A DNA stretch of 64,000 nucleotides from Asterella californica. Taxonomy: Eukaryota > Streptophyta > Marchantiopsida > Marchantiales > Aytoniaceae. Position 1 is the first letter of the stretch. Each line of letters begins with the position of its first letter. A program made the translations under genes and the position numbers. The notes beneath the pieces are model-generated. The model was not told where the DNA came from and did no database searches. It worked only from the letters and a program-made list of their open reading frames with translations. Where the stretch lies: the NCBI GenBank assembly GCA_036924285.1, contig JAYKYS010000023.1, positions 1,922,001 to 1,986,000 on the forward strand. The letters are read 5' to 3'. Shown here in pieces: positions 1 through 11,337 of this stretch.

Positions 1-2196
1 GATACCATTTTGGATCATGTATCTGGAAAGGAATGTTACAGCTTTTTGGATGGGTTTTCAGGGTACAATCAAGTGTCCATAAGAGAGCAAGATAAGGACA
101 AGACTACCTTTACTACGGATTGGGGCACTTATGCTTATCATAAGATGCCTTTTGGACTATGCAATGCACCAGCTACCTTTCAGAGGATGATGACCTCAAT
201 TTTTCAAGATTATTTGCGAAAATTTTTAGAGATCTTTATAGATGATTTTTGTGTTTTTGGCACACGTGAAGAACATGCAGCGTGTTTAGCCAAAACTTTT
301 CAGAAGTGTAGGGAAGCCAGACTTGCATTACATCCTGAGAAGTGTTTCTTCGTGATGACTGAAGGAATACTTCTTGGACATAGAGTATCAGGTCGAGGCA
401 TAGAAGTAGATGTAGAGAAAGTTAGAGTGATACTCTCCCTACAGCCCCCTACTGACATCAGCGAGTTGAGAGCCTTCTTAGGACATGTTGGATATTACAG
501 AAGGTTCATCAAAGATTACGCCATACTTGCTGCGCCGCTGACAGAATTGCTGAAGAAGACGACAGAGTACCATTGGCACGAGAAACAGCATGAGGCGTTT
601 GAGACGTTGAAGAAGAAGTTGGCAGAAGCACCTGTCATGCGACCCCCAGACTGGGAGAGACCTTTTCAAGTGTATGTAGATACTTCTGCGTTTGCTATAG
701 GAGTGGTTCTCAGTCAGAAAGATGATGAGAAGAGAGACCACCCAATCTACTATGCGAGTAGACAACTTTCAGCAGCAGAAAAGAACTACACCACTACTGA
801 ACGTGAAGCGCTGGGAATGGTGTACTCAGTAAAGAAGTTTAGACATTATCTTCTTGGCTATGAGTTTGTTTTTCATGTGGATCATTATGCATTGAAGCAT
901 CTAGTACAGAAGTCAGACTTGTCAGGAAGGATAGCAAGATGGATGTTGTTACTTCAAGAATTCACTTTCACAGTTCAGACCAGACAAGGGATTCATCATG
1001 AGAATGCTGATTACTTGTCTCGACTGAGAACGGGAGAACGAGTGGATACTGTGGCAGACGACTTTCCAGATGAGGAATTGTTTCAGCTGACCGTAGCACC
1101 TGCTACGAAGTACTATGATCTGTACAGATATTTACAGACTTTGCAGTGCCCAGAAGAAATGGATGCTGAACAGCGAACAGTCTTCATACATCAGGCGGGA
1201 CCCTACGAGATGAAGAACGGGATATTGTTCAAAAGAGGGCCTGATGAAGAACTTCGAAGATGTCTGGAAGTGCATGAGATACCACAAGTGGTAGGAGCAC
1301 TACACTCGGAACCTGAAGGTGGACACTATGCGCTGAGAAACACTGTGAAGAAGATCCTCTCAGCTGGATACTGGTGGCCAACGATGTACAAAGATGTTCA
1401 GGAGATCATCAAGAAGTGTGATAACTGTCAACGAGTGGGTAAGCCTACGCCAACCACTCAATGGCCGTTACATCCGATACTCCCATTAGCACCATTCGAG
1501 AAGTGGGGGATTGATTTTGTAGGACCTATACAACCTGCAACACGCAGCACAAGAAGAAGGTACATACTGATAGCTACTGATTATGCAACGAAGATGGTTG
1601 AAGCAGCAGCTACCAAGAAAGACGATGCAGTCACTGTGGCTGAGTTTTTGTACACACAGATCATTACTCGATATGGATGCCCACTGGAGTTGGTGAGTGA
1701 CCGAGGTACACATTTTTTAAACAAGATGATAGAAGAACTGACAGATTACTTTGGTATAAAACACCGGAAGACAACACCGTACAATCCAAAAGCTAACGGA
1801 TTGACAGAGAAGTCTAATGGAGTGTTGTGCAAGATTCTGAACAAGGTGACAGTGAATCATGCATATGATTGGGATACAAAGTTACCGGCTGTCTTATGGG
1901 CATTTCGGAATGCAGAGAAGATTACAACTCGACAAACACCCTTTTTCCTAACATATGGCATGACACCGATTATGCGAGTTGAATTTGATGTGCCTACTTA
2001 CAGAATCCTGTCTGAAGATAGACTGTCAGTGGAGGAGAGTCAACTGTTACGGAGCATTGACGATGTTGTTGAGACAACAACAAGGAGGCGATGTTGGGGA
2101 GCAGAAGTCTACGAGAGCTCTACAAGCGGTGGTGAAGAAGTTGGGGAGGTTCGATGGAAGGAACATCACGAAGTATGTTCGGGAGTATATTTGTGA
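1..2196 (+). CDS. Ty3/gypsy pol fragment (RT, RNase H, integrase), element E1
   Basis: The reading frame is open from base 1, so the polyprotein is cut by the window edge. In order it shows reverse transcriptase (DGFSGYNQV, MPFGLCNAPATFQR, catalytic FIDDF near residue 80), RNase H (VDTSAFAIG, TEREALGMVYSVKKFRHYL), an integrase HHCC finger (H..H then CDNCQ), and the integrase core with DFVGP, VSDRGTHF and the NGLTEKSN glutamate. This order is standard for Ty3/gypsy elements, and the DG(F/Y)SGYNQ and FIDDFCV motifs resemble the Athila/Tat side of the family and element D in this window. Homology stops near 2080. The last roughly 38 codons are an out-of-frame reading of the next element, so the stop at 2196 is not the native end. 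Confidence 0.9.
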   Translation, partial: DTILDHVSGKECYSFLDGFSGYNQVSIREQDKDKTTFTTDWGTYAYHKMPFGLCNAPATFQRMMTSIFQDYLRKFLEIFIDDFCVFGTREEHAACLAKTFQKCREARLALHPEKCFFVMTEGILLGHRVSGRGIEVDVEKVRVILSLQPPTDISELRAFLGHVGYYRRFIKDYAILAAPLTELLKKTTEYHWHEKQHEAFETLKKKLAEAPVMRPPDWERPFQVYVDTSAFAIGVVLSQKDDEKRDHPIYYASRQLSAAEKNYTTTEREALGMVYSVKKFRHYLLGYEFVFHVDHYALKHLVQKSDLSGRIARWMLLLQEFTFTVQTRQGIHHENADYLSRLRTGERVDTVADDFPDEELFQLTVAPATKYYDLYRYLQTLQCPEEMDAEQRTVFIHQAGPYEMKNGILFKRGPDEELRRCLEVHEIPQVVGALHSEPEGGHYALRNTVKKILSAGYWWPTMYKDVQEIIKKCDNCQRVGKPTPTTQWPLHPILPLAPFEKWGIDFVGPIQPATRSTRRRYILIATDYATKMVEAAATKKDDAVTVAEFLYTQIITRYGCPLELVSDRGTHFLNKMIEELTDYFGIKHRKTTPYNPKANGLTEKSNGVLCKILNKVTVNHAYDWDTKLPAVLWAFRNAEKITTRQTPFFLTYGMTPIMRVEFDVPTYRILSEDRLSVEESQLLRSIDDVVETTTRRRCWGAEVYESSTSGGEEVGEVRWKEHHEVCSGVYL

Positions 2197-5100
2197 GATG
2201 GAGGTAAATCGTGTGCCTGAGACAGAGATGATTTCTAGTTTCGAGTTGGTTGTGATACCCGAGATCCGTAGTCAAGTGACAAAGCTGAAGGATGCACGTA
2301 CGAGTTCTTGGGAGGAGTATGAGTAGAGGTTGAAGAGTGAATTTTTTGATGATGATGCGGATAGAGTAACCAAGAGAACGTTCTTGGAGTGGATAGAGCA
2401 GCGTCCGGGGAATGAGATGACACCAAATGAGTTGCTACGTGAGTTTGAGAAACGGTTCTGTCAATTGTCTCCATCTGAGTTGGTTAATGAATTAGTCGCG
2501 ATCCGTTCACGTGAGTTACATGAGGAGATTACAAGATTCGTCGAGGACGGCTACAAGGTTCAACTTTAGATGAAAGGAGATCATGAGTTGGAGTTAGAGA
2601 GGGGTAGAGCCATGAAACACCAAGAAGCGCAGGTTCATACAATATACAAGACGGTGGCGCGTAAAGTGAAGCCGGTGGCTACTCAACTATCTGAAGACTC
2701 TAACAAGCAAGTGGAACGAGCATCGACTGAACCAGTTCTGCGGGATTCACAGAGAGTAGGGCACAGGTTCACAGAAGAGACACTCAAACGACTACAGATT
2801 GGAGGGGGTGAGTTTCTCATTGAGGAAGAGAGAAAGCGTTTTCATGAGATGCTAAGAAGACATAGAAAGGCTTTTGCTTTCAGTGCAGAAGAGATTGGAG
2901 GTGTAGATACGAGTGTCGTAGCACCCATGGTGATCTTCACAGTACCACACGTGCCTTGGGACTTGAAGCCTATACCAGTGCCACGAGCTATGTTGTCGAA
3001 GCTTGTTGAATTGTTGAAAGAGAAGATACGCATGGGTATTTTAGAGCCATCTATGGGACCTTACTCGAGTCGGTGGTTTACTATACCTAAGAAGTCAGGA
3101 GCTCTTAGGTTCATCCAAGACATGCAACATGCTAACAAGGTGACTATTCGGAACATGGGATCAGGACCCATAGTAGATGAAGTTGCAGAAGCTTTTGCTG
3201 GTCGTGCTATCTACTCGATTGGAGATTTATACTCTGGGTATGATCAGTTCCAGTTGGCAATAGAGAGCAGAGATCTCACCACCATGCGTACTCCGCTTGG
3301 GCTTGTAAGGATGTGCACATTACCACAAGGAGCGACGAACTCTGTTGCTCATGTGCAAAATGCAATGAATAGGATTTTGAGAGAATTCATTCCGGAGAAG
3401 ACCATACCTTTCATAGATGATATTCCTATGAAAGGATGTGCAGTCGAAGATAAGGATGAGAAGCTTACTGAGGATGGATGTCGAAGATTTGTGGTTGATC
3501 ATATTCACGATGTGGAGATGAACTTAACAAGGCTTGAGGAGGTAAATCTCACTCTTTCAGCGGAGAAATCGAGCTTTGGAGTTCCGGAGATTGTTGTGGT
3601 TGGTCATCTTTGTGGAGCTTTTGGTCGACGCCCGAACCCATCAAAGGTTGATGCTATTGGGAGGATGAAAGATTGTGCCAACACCACAGAGGTTAGGAGA
3701 TTCTTGGGAGCTTGTTTGTTCTATCGAGTGTGGATTCCTCATTTTGGTCACATGTCTGAACCGTTGTATGAGTTGTTGAGGAAGCGAAGAAGGTTCACTT
3801 GGGGTGAGGAGCAGAGAGTCGCTATGGTGCGACTAAAAGAAGCATTGAAATCACCACCAGTTCTATGACAGTTGAGCTATGATTGTGGTAGACCCATAGT
3901 CGTTACGATTGATACTAGTCCTATCGCTATAGGTTGGACAATAGGGCAGGATGATGGTGAGGGAAAGAGGTTTGCAACAAGATTTGGTGCTCGCATACTT
4001 ACAGATCGACAAAGGAGATACCCTCAAGTCAAACGAGAGCTCTAGGGTGTTGTAACTGCAATGAAAACTGAGAAGGAGTATCTCATTGGAGCACATGTAC
4101 TACTTGAAACTGATTGCTTACCTTTGTTGGGAATGATAACAAACTGCACAACGCCTGATATTGCTATGTTACGTTGGATAGCTTACGTTAGGTCGTTGAA
4201 TCCAGAGTTGAGACACATAGCAGGGAAGATGAATTCGATGGCAGACATGTTGTCTAGAGCTAGGTACTCTGAAGAAGAAGATATGGAGGCAGAAGATATG
4301 GAGGAAGATGATGCAGAGGAGGGGCAAGTTCTACAACTATCAAGCGAGGACCGGAGTCGCTTGGATGGTGTTCTTCCTTTCAAGGAAGAATTGTATTGTG
4401 GGAGGCTCAAGGAAATCGGACGCTATCTAAGCACTCTTCAGAAGTATGGAGAATGGACGGAGAAAGTCTTCAAGGAGATACGACATCAGGCCTATGGCTA
4501 TCTATTACGAGATGGATATCTGTGGAAGAGGCCAAAGAGGAGAGATGGAGTACCCTTGAGAGTAGTGGATGATGCAGAGACCAAGAAACAAGTACTCAAA
4601 CAATTCCATGATACCTTATGGGCAGGACATCGAGGTACATGGGCAACCTGTACCAAGATCAAGAAGAGGTATTGGTGGAAAGGATTGTATCGAGATGTAG
4701 AGAAGTTTGTTGGGTCATGCATTGAATGTCAATTCCAATCCAAGATTCAGTATAGGGATGGATTGAGACCTACGTATCCCTTGTCCATTCCTTTCCTATG
4801 GGTTTTGGATCTGGTTGCCATGCCACCAGGAATTTGGGGCATGCGTCATTTAGTTTTGGCTCGGGAAGAGCTATCTAACTTTGTAGAAGGGAGGGCTCTA
4901 CGCACCAAAACTACTGAACCTGTCTGTCGATTCATATTAGAAGATATCGTTTCTAGATATGGAAGCGTGGGGAGAATCCGTGCAGATAGAGGAGAGTTGA
5001 ATGCAGATGAAGCACGTGAGTTCTTCAACAGATATGGAATACGATTGAAGTTGACCACTTCGATGAACCCGGAAGCGAATGGGAAAGTGAACGAGGGCAC

Positions 5101-5786
5101 CCACCAATTATCCAAGCATTGGTGAAAGCGTGCAAGGGGCGTCATGGGGACTGGCCTAGACTTCTTCCTTTTGCGTTGTGGGCTGATAGAACTACTCATA
5201 GTACTGTCACTGGTTACATGCCTACAGAATTGATGACCGGTCAAAAACCTATCATGTCAGCGGAAGGAGACGTTCCTACTTGGGTATGTCTACCTTGGGA
5301 GGATGGTTCTGATAGGGAAGGACTATTGGCACTACGAATTCAGCAGCTTGAGCGACGTGAGGAGGACCTCGAAGAAGCATTGGTCAAACTCAAGGAGGCG
5401 AGGTTGAAGAACAAGGAGCGGTTCGACAAGACACATCGACTGCGGAAGAAGCCGATCCGAGAAGGTGACTGGGTCATAGTATATGACAACAGTTTGGATA
5501 ACCAACACAGCACTATCAAGAAGTTTGCACGACGTTGGTTTGGTCCTTATGTTGTTGTTGTCGTTCACGACAAGCTACATATGGTTTGCGAGAATTGGAT
5601 GGTACAATCTTGAAGTTACCCATTGCTGGTAAAATGGTCAAGGTTTTCCGAAGACGTGAAGGATTTCTTGATTTCGATGAACTTCTCGAGTCTGATTCTC
5701 ATCTTTCCAGACCTTATGCGAGAGAAGAGGATGATGAACCTGACAATTCAGAGCTTGATGAGGGCTACGATGATGACTATGGATAA
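2085..5786 (+). pseudogene. Broken Ty3/gypsy gag-pol of a different lineage, element E2
   Basis: One frame runs from about 2090 to 5125, broken by stops at 2324 (TAG), 2567 (TAG), 3866 (TGA) and 4043 (TAG). It then continues after a one-base loss in a G run near 5095 in the 5119-5613 frame, and after a second shift near 5565-5580 in the frame ending at 5786. It carries a gag-like segment (KKLGRFDGRNITKY, LREFEKRFCQLS), RT (DLYSGYDQF, TLPQGATNSV, FIDDIPMKGC), RNase H (IDTSPIAIGW), an integrase finger (H.. then C..C) and an integrase core (ADRGELN, NPEANGKVNEG). The C-terminal part has a coiled segment (RREEDLEEALVKLKEARLKN) and an ELDGT motif. The RT motifs differ from E1 and D, so this is a separate lineage. 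It cannot make a full polyprotein. Confidence 0.85.
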
Positions 5787-5814
5787 CAAGTTGGCACATA
5801 CCGGAGGATGTGCA

Positions 5815-5830
5815 GGTTTGGAGGGGTGAA
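5815..5830 (+). other. Polypurine tract of E2
   Basis: A purine-rich run with GGAGGGGTGAA lies 29 bases after the E2 stop and directly before TGTCCTGTTGTGGG. That is the expected layout of plus-strand primer followed by the TG start of a 3' LTR. Confidence 0.55.
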
Positions 5831-7856
5831 TGTCCTGTTGTGGGACCAGTTAGTATGTAAATTACGAATAAGTGCATTTTGCACACAATTGTAGAAGTTG
5901 TGGTGTAATGGGGTCTAAAACTTTGCTCTTATGAGCTTAGAATGCTCTATTATCTGCTGGGGGTCTCCATGGAGCAGAAAGGACAAGGTTGAGTCCTTTA
6001 ACTTCTCATTGGTCCTCCAAAAAGTGAAGATAACTTGTCATCTACCTAAGTGTGCGCTCTGGAAGGATCGGGGCACTTTGACGAAGGATTTTGGAGATCA
6101 GAGGGCATGGGCGGAGAGCTCTCGACGAGAAGAGCAACCTGAGCCCAAATTTCACTCGATTTGGAGGTCCTGAGCATATGTTATGGCATTTTGAAGTTCA
6201 TAGAGTGATGGGAGTACATAGCTTTCTCTTCCGATTGTAATATTAAAGGGTTTGAGTGATTGAGCCGTCAGATTGAGACCAGATTTCATGAGCTTGTAGT
6301 CTGTCAGTTGCTGAAGCTCTGACCACAAATTTCACCACCGGATGTTCTGCGGATTGAGCGCAATGGCGATTTGAAGACGACGGGGTGCAGAAAGCTGTCA
6401 ATCTGGAGCAGCGAGTTTGCAGATTTATGGAGGATGATCAGAACGGTCAACTCGGCTCAAATTTCCTGTGTAGTGAGTTTACCTTCTGAATTGATAGCAC
6501 AGGAAGTTGGAGTGGAAGTGGACGGTTCATTTAGGTGAAGAAGCTTCTGTCCTGAATCTGAGATTGGAAGTGCGTGTTAGTTTCTGTGGATTTGTGTTAA
6601 TTGTGGGAGGAGATCTAGCCGTCAGATCTTCCTGAAATTTGACTTGCAAGTAGAGATTTTAGTATCCTACCTACGTGGCAAGTTTGAGAGGAGACTGAGC
6701 TGTAGATCTGTACCTATCATGTGTGAAGGTTCGCTGGTTTTTCTGCTGAGTTGTATCGGTAACGATATCTACTCTAGGTCTCGAGTTGTTAGCGGCAGCT
6801 GGCTGAAAAGTATCCAGTGCGACATTTGTATTGTTTTGGGGAGTATTCTAGGCGTAGATAAGACTTTAGCGACCTACGTTGTATCCACGTCATGTGGTTG
6901 TTAGGTCCGCACTCAACGTGGCAAAGTGCGATCATTGAACTGTAAAGTCGACTACCTGTCTAGCCTAGTTTCTAGTATTGGGATATGTTACGGTGCTTGC
7001 ATTGAACCTTCCACCCAGACGACCTACACGTGGATGAGTATGACGGCACCAAACATGCGATCTGCATGTGTGCCACCTCATCGGCCCGTGAGGCTTGGGT
7101 TGCTCGGTTAGGGAGCTTGCACCTATCCTTGTTCTGGGTTCGAAGCTTTTAAGAAAGGAGAGTGACCTATGTGGGGGCATTCGACCTGGGGAAAAATTCA
7201 AGAGATTGTTCGTGGAGAGATCGTGATGATCATATGAGATTGTATCGGTGTCTATGGATCGAGATACCCTTGTAGTTGGAGTGCAAATGATGTGAGAGAT
7301 GGACGAAGGACTCTACTTACTGCCTAGATTCCCTTTCCGAAACCCTTTCCAGATCAAACTGATGTACATGGAACGAGTTCATTTCCAACAGTTTCTGATA
7401 GGATCCTTTGGGCATAATTTTACCGCGCAAATCATGCTCTCGCCTGTCCTTGTGATCTTACCTGTTGTCACTTACGGTCAGAATGGGATCTTACCGTCTA
7501 TATCCTCATCTGACGAAGGATGGATCTAAATCAACTCCCTCATGTGAACTTTAACACCGAGTGCGAGATAAGACACATCTGTCGACCCAAAGCCATGTAC
7601 GAAGCCCTAGTAGTGAGAAACTTCGGAGAGGAATACTACCGAGAGATCATGTCATCACATATCCCGTTTGTCGTGCCCATGATCATCCAACGTTTTCGTG
7701 TGGTTATCTTGACCCTTTATTGAGAGAAAGAAATTACTTAGTTATCGAGGAAGTTAGAGAGAAATCTACAGGAAACTTGTCGCTCTGCTGTGCATTGATC
7801 GCTAGCCACAGCCAGAAGGTACGCCCTTGCTCAAAGGAAAGGCTCTCGCCACGACA
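5831..7856 (+). repeat. Candidate 3' LTR of E2
   Basis: The stretch begins with TG right after the polypurine tract. The proposed right end is the CA of CTCTCGCCACGACA at 7856, because the same end sequence (CTCTCGTCACGACA) closes the inserted element at 18,703. The interior has no recognised gene, only short ORFs (for example 7520-7723) that I cannot assign. The implied length of about 2.0 kb is long but possible. No second LTR copy is in the window, so the boundaries are inferred and the right one is uncertain. Confidence 0.4.
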
Positions 7857-7944
7857 GCGTGCACACTTCCGCTAATAGTGATTGGTAATATGACATGTTT
7901 CATCAGTAGTCCAAGGATTTTTCTTATCTCAATGACCGAGAGAT

Positions 7945-8913
7945 AAGAGAGTTTGTCTTGTTGTTTTGTAATCAAGCTGAGTGGCGCACCGTACACTTTC
8001 ATTTAACTCAAAAATCAGTAGTAAAAAGGATTGAGTTGGTGGTATTACCAGACAAGGCGAGTGAAGGGACAGCGTACGCGATCTTAGATCGAGTGCTGAG
8101 TCGTTTTGGAGCACCAGCTAAAGTGCTGAGAGACCAAGGTACAAAGTTCCTTGGTGAGTTTCAGGCCTTGTGTGATCAGGCGCTGATTGATCATCGGACT
8201 ACATCTCGAGATCATCCTGAGGCGGATGGTTTGGCGGAGAGGGTAGTTCAGACGGTGAAGAGAGGATTGCGCAAGTATGGCTTGCAGAAGGGCCACTTGG
8301 GAGACTGGGATGTGCAGTTACCATGGTTGGCTATGGGTTACCGTTTCAGCCGACAAGCGTCTTTGGCTTCTTTCTCACCGTATTTTCTATTGTATGACCG
8401 AGATCCAGACCTACCTTCGGTCATTCGTCGTGATTATGCTGAGGTGCTGGACCTTGATGACCCGGATATGTGGATGAGAGCATGTTCTCAACGAGTAGAG
8501 ACATTTCGGAGAGTTATGTCTATGGCTTTTGAGAACTTAGCGATTGCCCAGCATAGAGACAGGTTGCGATATGCTACTATCCGAGGAGGAGGTTATCGGC
8601 CGTCGATCATAAGAGTCTGATGACACTTGAGGAAGACCGTGAAGAGTCTAAACGACTAACGGAGATCATTCAAATGAAGCGGAAAGAGAAGCACGATAAG
8701 AAGATCCGCAAAGTGGACATCAAGGATGGAGATTTAGTACTACTGTATGTCAGTAGGTACACTAAATTTCCAGGGAAGTTACACTTACGTTGGATGGGTC
8801 CTTACAAAGTAACGCGTCGTTATAGTAATGGTTCGGTTCAGTTGGAAGAACTCGATGGAACATTGTTAGCTACCCGAGTCAATGGGTGGAGGATCAAGAG
8901 ATACTACTCTTAA
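7945..8913 (+). pseudogene. Ty3/gypsy integrase and C-terminal fragment, element E3
   Basis: The frame at 7958-8620 holds an integrase core: LRDQGTKFLGEF with the second aspartate, DHRTTSRDHPEADGLAER with the catalytic glutamate, then WLAMGYRFS and SPYFLL. The first catalytic aspartate region is not recognisable. A frameshift near 8600-8625 moves reading to 8620-8913, which contains the integrase C-terminal part (KIRKVDIKDGDLVLLY, RWMGPYKV, LEELDGTLLATRVNGWRIK) and ends with a natural stop just before a polypurine tract. RT and RNase H are absent upstream, so the copy is 5' truncated. The motifs are not those of E1, E2 or D, which makes it a third Ty3 lineage. Confidence 0.82.
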
Positions 8914-8936
8914 GTGTTCGCGGGGTCGCTTCACAA

Positions 8937-8960
8937 TTGAGAGGGGGAGTATGTGAAGCC
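8937..8960 (+). other. Polypurine tract and start of the E3 3' LTR
   Basis: GAGAGGGGGAG lies 25 bases after the E3 stop and is followed at 8952 by TGTGAAGCCTTGG, the probable LTR start. The right end of this LTR cannot be placed. It must lie before or within the leader of the next ORF. Confidence 0.55.
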
Positions 8961-9243
8961 TTGGTTTTTCGTTTTTGTTAATTAATTGATTAGTTGTAAA
9001 GTAAATAAGAAGAATAGATGATAGAAGATAAACAATATGAGTAGAATAGTGTTAATTAGAAGTTTAGAGAAAGAATCTCAGTTCTGGAGGAATTTATCGA
9101 ATCTATGGAGACACTGAAAGATGATTTTCTCATAAATGAATTCCTCGGGCGAAGACCTTTCTAACGGTATGTTGTGCGAGGCAATCGGAGACCGAACGAC
9201 GAAGTTACAGTCGTCGTCAAGAGGAAAACCCTAACTTCGGCAC

Positions 9244-11337
9244 GTGCAGGAAAGCCTATCGCGGGATATAAGCAAGGTAACAAGTTGTTTACTTTACTCT
9301 TTTACTATTCCCAGAGCGAGCGATAGCAGGGCGCAGAGAGCCGCATTTACCGAACGCCGAAGTACGTCAGTTACGGGCGAGGAAGCCAATTCGCGAGTGA
9401 ACGGCGAGGAAGCCAATTTGCGAGGAAGTACGTCAGTTACGGACGAGGAAGAGATTGCAGCGAAGAATCCGTTTGTAGCGAAGATCGTTGCAGTGATCCT
9501 AGGGATGCGCGGGATGCAGACGACTAAGGCGCCGAGGCTCCGAGCCTTTGAAGTTAATCGACTAGCTCTTCGCCGCTACGACAAAGAGCTCGAGGAAATG
9601 GGGTTATCATTCCTCTTGCTTCCTTGGTGGGGGATGGTTTCCTCCAAATTGGTGCACGAGTTGAAGGTCTGCAAGCAGCATCCGGCCGATGAGCACTATG
9701 GACGACCGAATAACTGGACCGAAGCTCACTGGTCCGCTGTTTTGGGAATCGACGATGCAGGTCGGGAAGGAGATCTTCTGTTTGACACCACCTCTGCCGC
9801 TGCTTCGCCCGAAGCAGTGAAGACCTTCCCGAATCTGTTCAAGGAGTTACCTCTAGGGAGGAACGGCTACCGAACAAGCGATTACTGCGATCCGAAGAAG
9901 AGAGAGGTAGCCGATGCGATTATGGCGATCTTCAAGCCACGAAGAACGACATACTTGTCAAATTGGCAAATCAACTTTATCGAGCAGCTCTTCGCCGGAC
10001 GAAGAGCACATTGGGCGAGGATCATCCACCGACATGTGCTGAAACTTTGGAATGCGAATGACTTGGCATACATAGGACCCTTTGTATCGGTGTTCTATAT
10101 GGGGATGGGGTTGCTATCTGACGAGCAGCAGACGAAGTTAGGTTTTACCGCAGCTGCCGAAGAAGATGAATTTCAGGTGGTACAGACTCCAGCTCGGGAT
10201 GTACAACTCGAGAGGTTCTTCGACGAAGTCGAGGCCGAAGGAACACAAGCCGAAGTAGCAGTGGAGGTAACGAAGAAGAACGAGGCATCGACTTCAACGC
10301 CAACTCCAGAGAAGACGCCCGAAGCAGTTACTCCGGCCGAGGACGAAGATGTAGTCGAGATATCTCCTCCAATTCGCAGGAGTGGAAGGAAGAAACCTCT
10401 CGAGGAGACGCCGAGGTCTGTGCAGAAGTCCCGGAAGAAGATGAAGATGACGAGGACAGTCCGCGCCGATGATCAGCCAGTGGACGAAGAAGTAATTGAG
10501 GAAGCTGATGAAGGAGACACTCCTCGCACAGAGAAGAGCATGGACACTACACCGAAGACTACTCTTTCTCTATCGACGATAGGAGAGATTGAACAACTTA
10601 CCTCTTCGGCGAAGTACATCCAGGAGGTGGTCGCACCCTTGCTGTATAGCTTAGAAGGGAACCGAGGAACGTACGAGGAAGTAGTCGGACGGAAGCTGAA
10701 TCTCGCGGAGTTGGTGCAGACGATGCACTTCGGCCGAGGTAACTGGAAGGAAGAGAAGGAGAATTTGCGAGCAGCTCTTGTCATGGCCCAGAAGGAGACG
10801 CAGACGAGGACCGAGGAACTGAAGAGTGTGACATCGGAGAAAGAAGGACTTCTTCAACAGAAGTTGGATCGAGAGAGAGAGCACGAGAAAGTTCTTTCCC
10901 TGACGAAGAAGGAGTTGGACGAGGTACGACTTCAGCGGGACAGGAACCTGGATGTCGTCGCGGAGATGACGCAGGAGATCGATGATCTAAAGCGACGCAC
11001 TGTCAAGGCCGAGGAGCTGAGCGCTCAACTTCGGAGTAGGGTCGAGCCGGTGTTGAAGAACTACTTCGCCGTTGAGCTAGACACCGAAGAATTGGGATTT
11101 CTTCGTCAGGTTAGAGAGGAGTTCTTAGCTGCAGATGCGGAGGGTACTTCAGCTAGGAACCGGGTAGCTAGGTTAGGACAGCGAGTAGTTAGGGAGCTTA
11201 GGGAGGTTAGAGCAACCGTAGAGTTCTCAGTTTGTGAGATAGGTAGAGAGCTAGCGGTAGAAAGCGGTGTCGTTCCTGGTGTCGTTTCGGACACAGGACC
11301 TTCATCCGACGGACCAGAAGTAGTCCCGACTTCTTAG
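9244..11337 (+). CDS. Long intact ORF with N-terminal globular and C-terminal coiled-coil region, unknown function
   Basis: 697 codons are open from a GTG at 9244. The first in-frame ATG is at 9505, giving 610 residues. Residues roughly 75-300 form a compact, tryptophan-containing domain (FLLLPWWGMVSSKLVHELK, NWTEAHWSAVLG, LSNWQINFIEQLF, HWARIIHRHVLKLW). Residues roughly 310-450 are acidic and basic low complexity (KTPEAVTPAEDEDVVEI, RRSGRKK). Residues about 450-650 are charged and heptad-like, so a coiled coil is likely. The N-terminal layout loosely recalls plant transposon-associated proteins (plant mobile domain type), but I cannot show homology. No stop or frameshift occurs over 2.1 kb, unlike all neighbouring elements, and the GC content looks higher. 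A short intron upstream (GT at 9273, AG at 9313) is possible but unproven. Confidence 0.6.
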   Translation: MQESLSRDISKVTSCLLYSFTIPRASDSRAQRAAFTERRSTSVTGEEANSRVNGEEANLRGSTSVTDEEEIAAKNPFVAKIVAVILGMRGMQTTKAPRLRAFEVNRLALRRYDKELEEMGLSFLLLPWWGMVSSKLVHELKVCKQHPADEHYGRPNNWTEAHWSAVLGIDDAGREGDLLFDTTSAAASPEAVKTFPNLFKELPLGRNGYRTSDYCDPKKREVADAIMAIFKPRRTTYLSNWQINFIEQLFAGRRAHWARIIHRHVLKLWNANDLAYIGPFVSVFYMGMGLLSDEQQTKLGFTAAAEEDEFQVVQTPARDVQLERFFDEVEAEGTQAEVAVEVTKKNEASTSTPTPEKTPEAVTPAEDEDVVEISPPIRRSGRKKPLEETPRSVQKSRKKMKMTRTVRADDQPVDEEVIEEADEGDTPRTEKSMDTTPKTTLSLSTIGEIEQLTSSAKYIQEVVAPLLYSLEGNRGTYEEVVGRKLNLAELVQTMHFGRGNWKEEKENLRAALVMAQKETQTRTEELKSVTSEKEGLLQQKLDREREHEKVLSLTKKELDEVRLQRDRNLDVVAEMTQEIDDLKRRTVKAEELSAQLRSRVEPVLKNYFAVELDTEELGFLRQVREEFLAADAEGTSARNRVARLGQRVVRELREVRATVEFSVCEIGRELAVESGVVPGVVSDTGPSSDGPEVVPTS
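9360..9450 (+). repeat. Short imperfect repeats at the start of the long ORF
   Basis: AGTACGTCAGTTACGG occurs at about 9360 and 9426, and GGCGAGGAAGCCAATT at about 9376 and 9402. In the 697-codon frame these give STSVT and GEEAN repeats. They lie before the first ATG, so they may be leader sequence. Confidence 0.7.

Noticed and set aside
10473..10884. Minus-strand ORFs opposite the long coiled-coil ORF
   Set aside because: Shadows created by the GAA/GAG-rich sense codons.
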